Of a DNA stretch of 64,000 nucleotides, positions 23,357-36,058 are shown piece by piece. The notes under the pieces are model-generated. The model did no database searches, had not been told where the DNA came from, and saw only the letters and a program-made list of their open reading frames with translations. The DNA is taken from assembly GCA_039545295.1 (NCBI GenBank), contig BCIK01000034.1, forward strand, positions 1-64,000, in the 5' to 3' direction. The DNA is from Udeniomyces pyricola. Lineage: Eukaryota; Basidiomycota; Tremellomycetes; Cystofilobasidiales; Mrakiaceae. The position numbers were made by a program, and so were the translations under genes. Position 1 is the first letter of the stretch; every line of letters starts with the position of its first letter.

Positions 23357-26300
23357 ATGTCTGTCATCCACTCGGAACCAGGGCCCTCTAACTGGCAGCG
23401 ACAGCAACCGCTCCAACCTTCCCATCATCACCACCATCAACCTGCGCCCGTTCAGACTCAGCCGCTTCAAACCAATCCACTTCACCAACAGCCACTCATT
23501 CCTTCCCACCGAACAACCGGGTCCATAGGTTCAGGTAGAGGCATCGCTGTAGGGGGTAAAGAGCGGGAAGGAGCCGCTGCCGTAAATTCGTCGACAGCCA
23601 CAGACGGCGGCTCGGGTATTGTTAGATCGGATGGTTCGAGCTGGGGGGTCCTTCCACCTGGTGAGTCTGATACTCTATACTGTCTCTCATAGGAGTCGGG
23701 GCTTGTGTGATGGAGACTTTGCAATGGCCTCAGCACGGATGCAGGCGTGTTTTTGAGAAACTAGACCGCATATATTTGGAGGTTTCTCTAGGCTTCGCAA
23801 CGAGGGTTGCGTAGGCTCAACACAGCGAGGCATACGAACCAGCACTGTACAGGCCGATCTGTAGCTGATAGACGTTCTGTATCCCTTCTATTTCCGACCC
23901 CTCTCGGCTGGTCACCGACTGCGCCACAGACGCTCCCCGGTCATACACACCCGTCAAACTCGTCGGCGATGGGTCTTTTGGAACCGTCTGGTTGTGTGAT
24001 TGGCACTCACCTCTTCCAAGAGGAACTACTCTCAGTCCGATGCAATGTGGAGCAGGAGCCAGGCCAGAATGGGCAGGCAAGAGGCTCGTCGCCGTCAAGC
24101 GAATGAAGCGCGTTTGGGAGAGAGGGTGGGAAGAAGCGGGCAAGCTCAAGGAACTGGAAGTGAGTTGGTCCTCTGTGTGAGACGTGTCGGGTTCAAGATT
24201 TGGTGTAGGAAAGGGGGATTTGCGGAGGAAAGGGCAGCGGAAGTAACAGGATTAGGCAGGAAGAGGGAGAGAGGATTTGGTTGCGTTTGTAATCGGATGG
24301 CTGATTTCCATTTCGCTTTGCTCTGGTTTGTCGGTTTCTTTAGTCTCTTAGATCAATACCATCGCATCCCAACATCATCCCCCTGTACGATGCCTTCCTT
24401 CAGCCATCCAAGGAGCTTTACTTTGTCTTTGAGTGCATGGAGGGCAACCTCTACCAGCTTACCAAGTCTCGCAAGGGCCGTCCACTCGCTGGTGGGCTCA
24501 TCGCTTCCATCTTCCATCAAGTCATCTCGGGCCTGGAGCACATCCACGCCTCTGGCTACTTTCATCGGGATATGAAGCCGGAAAACCTCCTTGTCACCAC
24601 GATCGGCCTTCAGGACTACACCCCAGTCAAGGAGACGCCTCTCCTGCCTGGCACCCGCATGGAAACGGACGTCGTCGTTATTGTCAAGCTCGCCGATTTC
24701 GGCCTCGCACGCGAAATTACGTCCAAACCGCCTTACACAGAATACGTCTCGACGAGATGGTACCGTGCGCCCGAGGTCCTGTTGCGGAGTCGGGACTATG
24801 GGCCGGCCGTGGACATGTGGGCGCTCGGGACCATCCTTGCCGAGCTCGTCAACCTCAAGCCAATCTTTCCGGGACAGAGCGAGGTCGATCAGGTTTACAA
24901 GATCTGTGCCGTGCTTGGAGATCCTTGCAGAGACTACGGCCTGGATGCAAGGGGCAAGCTAAGGGGCGGAGGTGATTGGGATCGAGGCATCAAGATGGCG
25001 AGAGCCGTTGGATTTGGCTTCCCAAAGGTGCGTGTACCACCCAGTCGAAATGGGAACTTGTAATCGTATCAACGTCGTGGTTTACTGTCCGCTCACGCGC
25101 GATATCCTCTCTGTCACCCAACGTGGATGCTCCTTGATCTTCCTTGCTGGTTCCCTCTTTATCCCCATTTCTCGTTCCATTATTCGTTCGTAGATGGCAC
25201 CTGTTCCGTTCACATCGCTCTTCGATCCATCCACCCCGCTGACCTTGATTGATGTCATCTCGGAGTGTATCCGATACAACCCCAAGAACCGAATCACCTC
25301 CAAAGCCTGCCTCTCTCACGCCTACTTTACCGAGACCGTGCCTAGGATCCAAACGGCGCCCTATATCCCACCTATGCCCGAAGCTCCATCTCCTTCCAGC
25401 GTTCTGTCTCATCTTACCCAACCTCACCTGGCCTCGACTGGCTCAACCACGGCCCTCGTCTCGCCTCCAGACAGCGTGCAAGGCGCGACAGCTTCTCAGC
25501 AGCCCTCGCATGCTTCCGGCTCGACCTCGTATCCCCAACAGCCATCGCCATCAAACCCTCCGCCGTCATTCAACATTGGCGACCCAAGTCGGACGCTCCC
25601 TCTGCCTCAACCTTCAGTTCCACACTCGAACGGAAATCGGATCCCATTCTATCCTCATTACCGCGACACGCATTCGCAATCGCCTGGGATTCCTAACTCG
25701 CCTTCTTCCGCCTCGTCACTCTCCCTTCACTCAATACATTCGCACAAGACCGCGTACGACGTCCCAGGCCTCGAACACAATCTCACCTCGGGATCGACTC
25801 TCGTCTATGGTGTCAGCAGCAGTCGAAATCGAACCAGTGGAGCCTCAGCCCTGGTCGATCAGCTTCGAGAGCTCGACCTCCCCGCCGCCGATCTTTCGAG
25901 TTACGGCAGACGGGCAGCTCCCGCAGTCGTTACCAACGGCAACCGGTATGATGCCAACGATTCGAGCCTTTCAATCCCAATGTGGCAGCAGCAGGCTCAG
26001 GCTCACCAGCAGCAACAGCAACAGCATCATTTGCCTTCCTCTGCCGCCTCGTCTTCGACCCATGGCACGCGGCCCTCCCACGAGCAAGAAGTCCCCTCGC
26101 TCGAACACTACGGTCAACCCCACTTTTCGTCCCTTCCAGCGAACTTTGACCGCTCCTCGACCTCGGTCGCCTCTCGTAGCACGCATGGTTCGTCGAGTTA
26201 CGTTCCGACACCTTCAGACGGAGGGCATGGCCAAGGCCAGAACGCGACCGAGTACCGACCATCTCCGCCCATCGTTCGGACACCATACGACGACGATCTA

Positions 26301-27994
26301 TCAATGCCCCCGCCGCCACCGCCCATCAAGATTGACGAGCCTGTCCGCCGTCAAGACGTTGTCATGGCCAACGCCCAAGTCGAAGCTGCCAAGCGTCAAG
26401 CGCTCGCGGCCATCCCCACCAAGAAGAAGAGGTGGGGACTCGGATCGGTCTTTGGTAGTGGCTCGCATAGCAACGACTCCAAGCACTCGCATCATCACGA
26501 GCAGTTGGCTTCGGTCGGGGAGGAAGCGGCGGCCTCGACGGCTTCGGTCCCGCTCAAGCGCACACAGTCGGTTTCAAATGATCCTCACCTCGACATACCG
26601 GCGCCACCGCTCGATGCAAAAGCAGCTCAAAAGGAGGCTAAAAGACAGGCTAAGCAGCTCGAGCTTGCTAAGCGAGAGGCCGCAAGTGCTGCGGCAAAGG
26701 AACGAGCGAGGGCGGTCATGCTCAAACGAGAGCGGCTGGTCAACGAGCAGGTCAATGGAAAGTCGTCGAGCATTCACAGCGGCAGCTCCTCGATGGACCT
26801 CAAAGCTGGCGTCAAGGACAAGGACAAAGGTAGCAAAACCTCGCTCGAACAACATCAACAACATCCTTCGTCGACCAGTCAATCGCAGCCTCATCCGTCA
26901 ACGAATGGCCAAGCCTCATCCTCCCAAGGCTCACTTGGTTCGTCCTATCGATCCGTCAGCCACTCCAACTCTTCCCGCCAACTCCTCCAGCCGACGCACA
27001 ACTCTTCAACCACGACCACCGATACCACGTCATCGTCCATTCACACCTCTTCGACCCCTACCTTGGGTAGCACGACCTCTTCGTTCCGTAACGATCCCTT
27101 GGCCTTGGCCCAACATCATCGTCATAAGTCGCGTCGTCGGGATGGCGATGATGACCATTCCATGTCCTCCTACGGTGGCGGGGGTGGACATCACTCTTTG
27201 CGCTCGTCTTCCAACATGTCCTTTGCGTCGATCGACTCGGATCCTGGACCGAAACCGTCCTCGAGACTGTATCCTTCGAGTCTGGGCCTCAACCGGGCGA
27301 CGTCGAGCCAGATGAGCGGAGGCTCGAGCCTTGGGCCGGGAGGGAGTAGCCCTCAGTTATATTCGCTTCCTCATGGCAGTGGGTCGATTGAGAATCAGCT
27401 CGCTCGGGATTTTAGAGAGCACACCAAGCTGGCGTCGTCAGGTGGGTATAGCGCAGGCAATGGGGGTGGAGGAATCGGAGGGTTGGGATCGGCGTCGTCG
27501 TCGTCGTTCGAGTTGCATCGTTCGTATGGCGCTACGGGGCGAAGCAGTGGGTTGGGAAGCCATGGTGGCGTTCAAAATGGAGGGGCCAGCCCGAGTGGAG
27601 GTTACGTCAATCCGATGTTCCAAGTCGTACGTTCTCTCATTGACGATTCAGTATCGCTCTTGTCTTTCGGTTCTCATGCGTTTTCTTTACCACTTCCTTT
27701 TTCACTCTTTGCCATCGTGTTGGGACGTTCTTTGTCTCGTCTTTTCTGTGTCGCCTTCCTTGTCCACACTGAAAACAGGTGGATCCTTCAGTTCGAGCCA
27801 CTTCGACCAACGCCCATCAAACGACGACTCTTCCACCCTTTTCCCATCTCGCTTCCGTTGCGGATCAACACCATCACCACCATCATCCTTCACACCATCA
27901 TCCCCATCATCACTCCCAACAGCAACAACAGCAGCAACATCGCCATCCTTCGTCGTCGTCATCGACATCGGCGAGGTTGCCCTCGGATAGTTGA
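23357..27994 (+). CDS. CRK1: Ime2/Crk1-type protein kinase
   Basis: Five exons fit in phase (23357-23660, 23930-24159, 24344-25027, 25194-27626, 27779-27994), giving about 1288 residues. After a Gln/His-rich N-terminus of about 100 residues the kinase domain starts with the glycine loop [10 protein letters not shown] and the lysine in VAVKRMKR. It continues with [11 protein letters not shown], the catalytic loop [10 protein letters not shown], the metal-binding ADFGLAR, and an activation loop [18 protein letters not shown] with a TEY dual-phosphorylation site. It ends with [13 protein letters not shown]. This arrangement, CDK/MAPK-like with TEY, is typical of the Ime2/RCK (MAK/ICK) group; Crk1 of Ustilago is the known basidiomycete member, acting in morphogenesis and mating. 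About 840 disordered residues (Ser/Gln/His-rich, with a [17 protein letters not shown] coiled coil) follow. The symbol is by family. Confidence 0.9.
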
Positions 27995-29390
27995 GAAATG
28001 CACCGATGACTGATTTGTGCATGCGAGACATCCTCTTTCCTCTCTTGCTTCCTCCTTCCCCCCCCCCTTTCCTCCTCCTCCTTCTCCCCTTCTGTCTCTT
28101 TCTCCCCTTGCTTCTTATCTCCTCGCTCATTCCATGGACCATTCTTGCCTGGCTGGCTAGCTATCCTCTCACCCCCTTCCCACCTTCCCCTTTCCATTTC
28201 TCTCTCTCCCCCGATATGGCCCCCTAGAACCGGCCATTAGTCTTGCCTCACACCTTCTCACTCGATCAATCCCACTCGTATCCTCCCTCCATATCTCATC
28301 GACTCTCTCTGACTCCCTCCGAACCTTCTTCCTCCTCCGGATCTCGCCCTTTGTCCTTTCTTTTCTTTTCTTTTTCTTCTTCTAAATTATGTCGTTCGAT
28401 CCCTTCATGTCGGATTCTTTGCATGCTTGCTTCCTGTTTCGTTTCTCTTCCTCGTGTACCTTTCTTTCTCTCTGGCTCTTCATCTTCCCTTCTCTCCCTT
28501 CCTCCATTTCTCTCGCTTTCGTTCATTCGCTTTCAACGCCTGCTCTTCCTCTCTCTCTATTATCAACTAAACTCTCCCCTCTTTCTTCCTAGCTAGCTCT
28601 GCTCTCTTCGATCCCCCTTCTCTCCCCCCCCCCCCCCCCTCTCCCTTCCTTCCCCATATTCTTCAAATTTTGTCAATGTCCTGTCTATTTTATTACCAAA
28701 CCCTTCGCATGAATCCCCCCCCCCCCTTCTTCCAAGTTCGGGTCGGATCTCTTGAACAAAACGTCTACTGCTGCATACATGGTCACGTGTCATGAAACAC
28801 ACGTATCTTGGCGACCCTTGGAGAATCTGTTCATACGTACATGAATTGGATCCTAGACGATGACGTCTACGTTTATCTATGCCCCCCCCCCTCCCCTCCG
28901 GACGTACACCGCGCGCATGACATATATATATATGTATCTGCGCGCTTTTCCCACAATATGAATTACATATATATGTGCCTCGACGACTTCGCCCCCCCCC
29001 TCCCTCCCTCTTGGTTTCATTTTTTTTAATTCCCATTTTCACAACTTCCTTTCGCACCTGTCCTTTGCCTTCCTTCACTCCGACCCGATCCCGGAGCTGC
29101 AAAGTTCCCGCTTACTCATTTCCTTTTGAAACTCTCCATATTCCCATCCTTGACGAACTACATATATAGTCGGAAGAGCAATCCCCCCCCCCCCTTTTTC
29201 CAACCCCAACCTAACCCATTTCTGTCTTTTCCTTCCTTTCTTGTCAATCCTTCTTCTTCTTCTACTTCTTTTTTTTTTCTTCCACCGTCGTATCCTCCTC
29301 CTCCTCTCCTTCCTTCCCACTCTCCCACTCCAAAACCCGAAAAAAAAAGCAACACCAACCAACCAAACCAAACCAAGGGGGGAAAAGAAA
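27995..29390. other. Convergent intergenic region, C/T-rich
   Basis: No credible gene. It holds the 3' flanks of the kinase (+) and the AspRS gene (-). It is strongly pyrimidine-rich (28040-28600), with C runs at about 28625-28639, 28717-28727, 28882-28890, 28991-28999 and 29183-29194 and TA steps near 28923-28934. The open frames are Ser/Pro/Leu low complexity. Confidence 0.6.
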
Positions 29391-30007
29391 CTATGGCTCC
29401 AACCTCTGAGGGTCTCGCGGGAAGAGCGAAGCCCGTCGAATGTTGCCCAAGTTGAGGTAGAACTGGACGATTCGCTCGAGTCCTTTTAGAGACAGAGAGT
29501 CACAAAAAGAACAAAGGGGGGGGGGGGGAAGATCAACAGGTAAATGAAGGATTGGATTAGGATTAGGATGCTTTTGGGAGGAAAAGAGTAAAAACCAGTG
29601 AAAAAAAAAAGCGTGGAAGAGCGAGGGAGCGAGGGAGCGGGGGCGCGGGGGGGGGGGGCGAAACTGATGGAAAGGTATTTGATTCTGGCGTTTGTTTTCC
29701 TTTTTCTTTTTTTGTGTGTGTGAGAGAAACCCCAATACTCACCGAAACCAGCTCCAGCGTGAGGCGGGGCGCCAAATCGGAACGCATCGACATAAGCCTT
29801 CATCGACTCCGGGTCGACGCCCTTCTCACGCATCTTCTCGCACAAGAGCTCGGCGTCGTGAATTCGTTGAGCACCCGAGAGAATCTCCTCTCCTCGCATG
29901 AAGAAGTCGTACGAGTTGGAGTATTTCTTGAAGAAGAAGAAGAAGCGAGGGCAGGGGTGAGAGAAAAAAGAGGGAGGAAAGGAAGAGAGATATGCGTGGC
30001 GCGCGCG

Positions 30008-30048
<41 letters not shown>

Positions 30049-33000
30049 GGGGGCGGAAAGACGTCGAGGAATGTTTGCAAAGAGTGACAAAAGCACAGAA
30101 AACACATTGAGCCCAAACAGAACGCACAGACGTATATGGGGAAGAAACAAGTCAAGGAAGGAGGAAGGGAAAGAAGAGAAGCCGAAAGAAGACGTACGGG
30201 GTTCTTGGCATCGGGCATAGTGTAGAACGGTCGGATCGCCAAGGGGAACTTGTCAAGGATGAAGTAATCGGTCTGGTACTTTTCTCGGACGAGACCACCA
30301 AGCATCTTCTCGTGAGCCGTGCTGTTGTTGAAATAGAAAACAAAAAGTTTTTTTTTTTTGAGAGGAAACCGTTGAGTCGCATAAAATGTGGGGAGATAAA
30401 AAGAGTGAAAGAATTGAACGGAAGGAGAAGGAAGCAAGAGATCGCGATCAGATGAGGGTCGGTCCAGATAGATAAAAATTGCGTCAGACTGGCCCGTATC
30501 TCTCAGAGGGAGAAAGAAGCTCATCTTTCTGGTCCAAAAAAAAGAACGAGTCAAAAACAAAGGAGAAGATAAAGACGCACCTCAAATCCTCAACATCGCT
30601 CAGCGGCTCGCCATCCTCTCCCTTTGCGCCCGCCTCGTTCAACATCCTGACACCCTCCTCAAACTCCAGCCTGACCGTCTTCTCGGGGATCAAAAACTCT
30701 TCGGTCGGGAACTGCTTCCTCACGACGGCGACATCGGCGGCGTAGGTCGTCTTGAGGGCTCGGAAGATGTGGAGGAGCAAGGCATCGATGAGATCGACGA
30801 CTTCATGGTAGTGCGACTCGAAAGCCATCTCGAGATCGAGACCCATGAACTCAGTCATGTGACGGTGAGTGTTGGAGTTCTCGGCTCGGAAGACTGAGAA
30901 GAAAAAAGAAGAAGAGAAGCGGGGGACACATGATGAAGGGAAGTAGACGGAGAAGATAAAAACGAATCATTCAGATCATCTGCCCATGGAAACCCGTCGT
31001 TCAGCCACGACCGATAGGCACTCACCAGGAGCAATTTCGTAGACTCGGTCCATGTCACCAGCAATGCACATCTGCTTGGCAAGCTGAGGCGACTGGGCGA
31101 GGAACGCCGGGCCTGATATAAGATGGAGAGCAACAGGGAGTCAATGCCGATCAACTACCAATGCCTCTCTCTGTTACCTGTCGTAATTTCCCCTTCTTTG
31201 CGCCGGGCATGTCGCATGCATGATGATGTTACAACAATCAAGACAAACAATCCCCGAAACAATCAAGATTCCACGTACGGTCAAAGTACGAGACCTTGAA
31301 GACGCTCGCGCCCGACTCGGTCGCAGCACCTTGCAATTTGGCAGTGTGAATCTCGAGGAAATTCTTCGAGTGAAGGAACTCTCGGAAGAGGTGACCGACA
31401 GCAGATTGGATACGGAAGATGGACAAGTTGGTGTCGGTCTGGAGAATTGGAAGATATGCGATAAACACACACAGGAAGACGGCAGAGAGAACAGTTAGAC
31501 AAACCAAGCATATCTCAAACTGATTCTCACGCCTGGTGAAGCGAGAGACCACATGATGCACAAAAATCATGTCTAAAAGAACAAAACGAAAAGAGAAAGA
31601 AACTTACTCGGAGATCAACAACTCGGTTGTCAAGTCGGGTCTTGAGCGAGACATTGGCGAACGTCTCGCCCTCCTTCTCGAGATCAGCAGCAGGTCGCGA
31701 GGCATCGGCGTAGAGCATCGGGAGAACGGCATTGACCTCGACCTCAGTGAAGATCTACACACACGAACAGAGGGATATGGTGAGCCATTCAAAAGGCCAT
31801 CTCGTGAGTGGACAATTCATTTGTTCCATGACTGCACTCGTGTGCCAAGGTTGGCTTACCTTCCTGATGACGACCTCGGCATCGCTGACACTCGCGCTCT
31901 TGACCTCCTCAAACGGAGCCTTGACCTCACCCTCGACGAGAACGATGGACTCCATCGGGATGGCGGCTGCGTACTTGAGCATCTGCTTGGAGACCTGGTG
32001 AGGGTTTGACTCGTCCTTGGAGATCTCCATCAGGGCTTGAATGGAAGATTGCTGCTGTCGCAGGGAGAAGAAAACCATCTTGGATCCTGTCATCGGAGAC
32101 GAGAATGGAGGGGAGGGTTGATTGAGGTCGATCAAGATGAAGTTATTGTTATCAATCAGATGTCCATGTAACAACTGATTCAAAAGCACTCCTTATTCAC
32201 AACCAGTCCAAGCATCTAAACCATGCAGCAAAGAAGAAGAAGAAGAAAAAAAAAACGCGGATATCATTGAACGAACCCTGAGCTCGCGACTTGGTGACCC
32301 TCGCTCGGAAGAGGACGGTCTCTCCAATAGTAGCCTTGGAGATGTCTCCAATCTTGGTTCGCTTTCGCTCATCCTTCTCGCCAGACATGTTGAGGGGAAG
32401 CTTTCCGTAGTTTTGCTTGGCCGAGTCCTGGAGGGATCGATGACGAGAAAAAGGAACAGGAAGAGAGGTAGGTGTGAAGAATGGAATGTCAGTCCAGGTA
32501 CTGAAGCAGGGGTCTGGGACATGAGACTGATGAAGAATGAGACCGCGTAGGTCTATTCAAGAACAATGAATGTCTCGTAGACAATTATCGTGACTCGGCA
32601 AGGTCAAAGATGTATTCAGTCGGAACTATGACGCGTGACTCGACGACCTCGCTCTGCAGTCTTCGTTTGGTCTGCCCGGCCGTTCGACTCCCCATGAACC
32701 GTTCAGCCTCCTTCCCATGTAACTTTCATTATCCAACACACGGAGGGACCATCGGGTCGCTTCTTGTGTGAATCTAAATAAAAGAGAGGAGCTTCGACGG
32801 ACCTGCTCGTCCTTGGCCTTCTTAGCGGCGGCCTCCTCGGCCTCGCGCTTCTGTCGAGCAGCAGCCTTAGCGGCCTTCTCGGCGTCCTTAGCCCGCTTCT
32901 TGATCTCGTTCTTGGAGAGGGGCTGACCGTCAGCACTGAGGGTGATCAGATTGGTAGTTTGTACGCAGAGGAGGTGTCGTGTGACGATAGATGAGGGTTA

Positions 33001-33205
33001 TCCAGACAGGAGAAGAAGGAAGAAGATGGAAAGCGCAAGAAGAGGAAAGGACGACGACAATCTGGTTAGTTTGCGTCGACCGGATGGACGACTGGAGCCG
33101 ACGAGTGAGTCGAGAGAAGAAGGAAACACACCCAAGAGGAACGTCGGCCTTGGGGGCGTCCTGAGCGGGAGCCGGAGTGGCAGCGGCGGGAGCAGGGTCG
33201 GACAT
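29391..33205 (-). CDS. DPS1: Cytosolic aspartyl-tRNA synthetase
   Basis: This class II aminoacyl-tRNA synthetase charges tRNA-Asp in the cytosol. It starts [11 protein letters not shown] at 33205 and ends [11 protein letters not shown] before TAG 29391-29393, with about ten introns. A Lys/Ala-rich extension ([20 protein letters not shown]) typical of eukaryotic AspRS is followed by the OB-fold anticodon-binding domain ([17 protein letters not shown]). The catalytic domain has [38 protein letters not shown], motif 2 [15 protein letters not shown], and motif 3 GAGFGLERIV, which is split by the last intron. The order and C-terminal RDPQRLEP tail match yeast Dps1 closely. Its introns carry long homopolymers, notably 39 G at 30009-30047 (C on the sense strand). 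Exon borders were set by phase and family match, not all to the base. Confidence 0.95.
30009..30047. repeat. 39-nt poly-G tract in AspRS intron
   Basis: Thirty-nine uninterrupted G on the plus strand (C on the sense strand of the gene), inside an intron and preceded by CGCGCGCG. Such a run could form G-quadruplexes, and its length may be unreliable in an assembly. Confidence 0.95.
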
Positions 33206-33541
33206 GGGGGGCAGAAGGGGGAATGTGGGTGGTGGTGAGTTGAAGACGTCGCTGGTTGGCCTTTTTCGATCGTTACTTTAGATTGTCCGTGGCTTCGTTC
33301 GTCCGAGTCAGGATATATATATATATATATGCATAAATATGATCAAACATTCCACTATATCATGAATTCGATAAGTAACCATTGTAACTGGATACTTCAC
33401 ATTCACCACCCATCATTACTACGACTTTTCATTCGTAGGTTTCATCCAGTACGTTGTCTGGGTAGGCTTTATACAACATGGCATGACATATCACACAATC
33501 AGTAGCTACAGCAGTACCAGCCTCTTGTCACCGCTCACTCT
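33206..33541. other. Intergenic region between aldo/keto reductase and AspRS genes
   Basis: Promoter of the AspRS gene and 3' flank of the reductase gene, both on the minus strand. A TA run (33314-33332) is the only repeat. Nothing else seen. Confidence 0.5.
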
Positions 33542-33789
33542 TCAAAAGTTGCCCCGGAACGCTCCTGCTGCTCCTCCCAGCACAACGCACACCACTCCAA
33601 GAGCGATCTTCTGCCACAGTCCAAGGGTCTTATGTCCCTTGGCGCCAGCCTTCTCGAGCTCTGCAATGTCCGAGTCCGAAAGCTTGACGTCCCCCACAGC
33701 GAGGTATCGCTCGAGTCGATCCCGCTTCGATGACGTAGTCACGATGACGGCATGCTTGGATCGAACCCAAGCAACTACAGTAAAAAAGG

Positions 33790-33860
<71 letters not shown>

Positions 33861-35750
33861 TTAGAAGTCGGTCCCGACTAGACGAGACAAAGAAAGAGAA
33901 AGACGACGTACGAAGGACTTGCTCAGGTGCAAGGTTGTGCTTCTTTGCAATCTTGAACAAGGGCTTGTCAAGGGGGCCTCCAGGCTGCTTGGTGAGAGGA
34001 CTAAAGGCACAAGCATAGCACAGTGATAAGCGCCATGATGATGGGGGTAGTATGGGTGCATTTTGGGTGATGACATCGGGACTTACATCAAACCAGAATA
34101 ACCCTCAGGGACGATGTTCTGATTCAAGATTCATCACATTTGTCAGTTATATGGCTAGGTGTTGACAAGGGACCATCTTTTACTACTCGGTTCATAAGTA
34201 GACCGATTCCAGTGACAGGTAGAAAAGGGACTCACGTGCTCCTTCATGAAAGCGAGGAGATCCTTGGTGTTTTCGTATACATACGGGTGGAGGAGGATCT
34301 GGTTGACGGCCGGATGGACCTTGGCCTTGTGCAAGAGTGTCTTGAGGTCGTCGATCTTGAAGTTGCTCACTCCGATTGACTTAACGAGACCAGCGGTCTG
34401 AAGGGCCTCCATCTCAGCCCAAGCCTCGTTGATGCGACCCTGGACGAGCGAGGCCGACTGAAGAAGGTTGGGCACGATGGAGCATACAGGTTAGTCCGCG
34501 ACTCTTCACGATACCACAAGCCATCAGGATTCAGGGTTCAACGGCAGGAAGACGAGTACTGACATGAATTCTTTTTTGTTTTGTTTCAGACAGCGATGGC
34601 CGTAAGAAAACAAGAGGTCAGCACTCTGTTCAAAAAAACAAGACAGCAGACGCAGACATACGTCGACAAAGCCGACCAAACTTACAGGTAGAGATCCAAG
34701 TACTCGACCCCAATCTTGGCCAATGACATCTTGCACGACTCGGTGATACCAAGTTGCTTCTCTCCCATCCAAGCACCTTTTATCAGAGAGAGAAAAGAAT
34801 CACACGAAAGTGGCAGGTCAAGGTTAGTTAGTAACCACGACGGACCAATACTTGAAAGTAATACATCAGGGACCCAGATTGGCAAACATCCTCACCCGAC
34901 CATTTGGAGGTGATCCTGTAGGATGTACGATTGAAACGATGTTAGCTGTCCGATCTTTTGACCAGCATAGGAACATGCGAGCGGGGGACGACTGACCAAA
35001 CGTCATTTCGCGCAAGTCCAGACTCCTTGAAGGCCACTCCAACTTCCTCTTCGTTTCGGTCTGAATCGAAAACCGAAAAGATGATATCAGAATTAAATTG
35101 CCTAGCACATCTTCGGGGCCTAAGGTGATGAGCATGTTGTACTCACAAATCTTGGAATGGAGAAGAAAAAGAAGAAGAGAAGAGGCGGGAGCAATAGAGG
35201 CCGAACCAAAGTCAGCCATCATGATCTCTGGATAGGGTCATTACTTCTAGCTTCCTATTCAGGAGATGCGTACCTGAGCGGTATCGAGGTGATCAAAGCC
35301 AACATCGAGACCTGAGCGAGAACAGAAAGGCGCAGACACAAGGCAGAACTGTGAGTCCATCTTTCGGCACAAACATTGCCTGGATGATAGGCCGGTTGCG
35401 TCATTCATAGCGTCGTCGGAGCTTGCGAATGACATCGGTCAGAACTGCCCACGGACCTTGCTCGACCTGATCGATGACTTCTCGGCCGTTGCCAAGGGTC
35501 CAGCTTCCATAGGCGATCTGAAGAAGGAACAAAGGGCAGAGAAGGGCCGCGAATAGGGAAAAAAAAAGGGGGGGGGGGGGGGGAGGGAGAGATTGTGAGG
35601 TGGAGCAAAGACGAGACAAATGACCGGTCGGGTGTACGCGATGATTGGAGAAGGACGCGTGAACCAGGAAGGGCAAGATGCAAAGAGGGCAGCGCGACGA
35701 ACCTCGGGGATCTTGCGGCCGTCGTTGAGGGTGATGGTAGAGAATGGCAT
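33542..35750 (-). CDS. Aldo/keto reductase with C-terminal membrane tail
   Basis: This NADPH-dependent oxidoreductase of the AKR family starts MPFSTITLNDGRKIPE at 35750 and ends at 33542. Family blocks in order are IAYGSWTLGNG, GFDHLDTAQ with the catalytic Asp, YKNEEEVGVAFKESGLAREM with the catalytic Tyr, VTSKW with the catalytic Lys, KIGVEYLDLYL, AWAEMEALQTAGLVKSIGVSNF, NQILLHPYVYENTKDLLAFMKEH, and a cofactor-binding VAWVRSKHAVIVTTSSKRDRLERYL. After the usual end comes GLWQKIALGVVCVVLGGAAGAF, a hydrophobic segment near the C-terminus that looks like a tail anchor. The exon carrying the usual active-site His (after DLYL) could not be placed with certainty. Introns contain a 69-nt A run and a G run. 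The substrate is unknown. Confidence 0.88.
33790..33858. repeat. 69-nt poly-A tract (sense-strand poly-T)
   Basis: Sixty-nine uninterrupted A on the plus strand lie within the last intron of the minus-strand aldo/keto reductase gene. Read on the sense strand it is a T tract placed just upstream of the acceptor ACTGTAG, where a polypyrimidine tract belongs. Confidence 0.95.
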
Positions 35751-36058
35751 GATTTATGTGTGATGGGCGTTTGAGGAAGAATGGGATCGGATATAGATGG
35801 AAGTCGAAGGGGAGGGGAAGCAAAGGCGATTTGCGAGCTCGAGAGTGTCGATGCAATTTAGGACATGACCGATGCGGCAGTTCTCCGGTCTCACGTGCTC
35901 CGTTTCAGTTTTCTTTGGCTTGCATTCTGTTTTCGGTTTGTAGACCATTCGCTGTCATCCGAACTCGATTGAAAACATTCTTATATCGTCCATCTCATCA
36001 TCATCTCTTCCACACCTTGATCGTTCCATCTACCAGCCCAAGCGATCAAATGACAAAG
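35751..36058. other. Intergenic region between WDR83 and reductase genes
   Basis: Upstream region of the aldo/keto reductase gene, and short 3' flank of the WDR83 gene on the same strand. No repeat or RNA gene seen. Confidence 0.5.
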
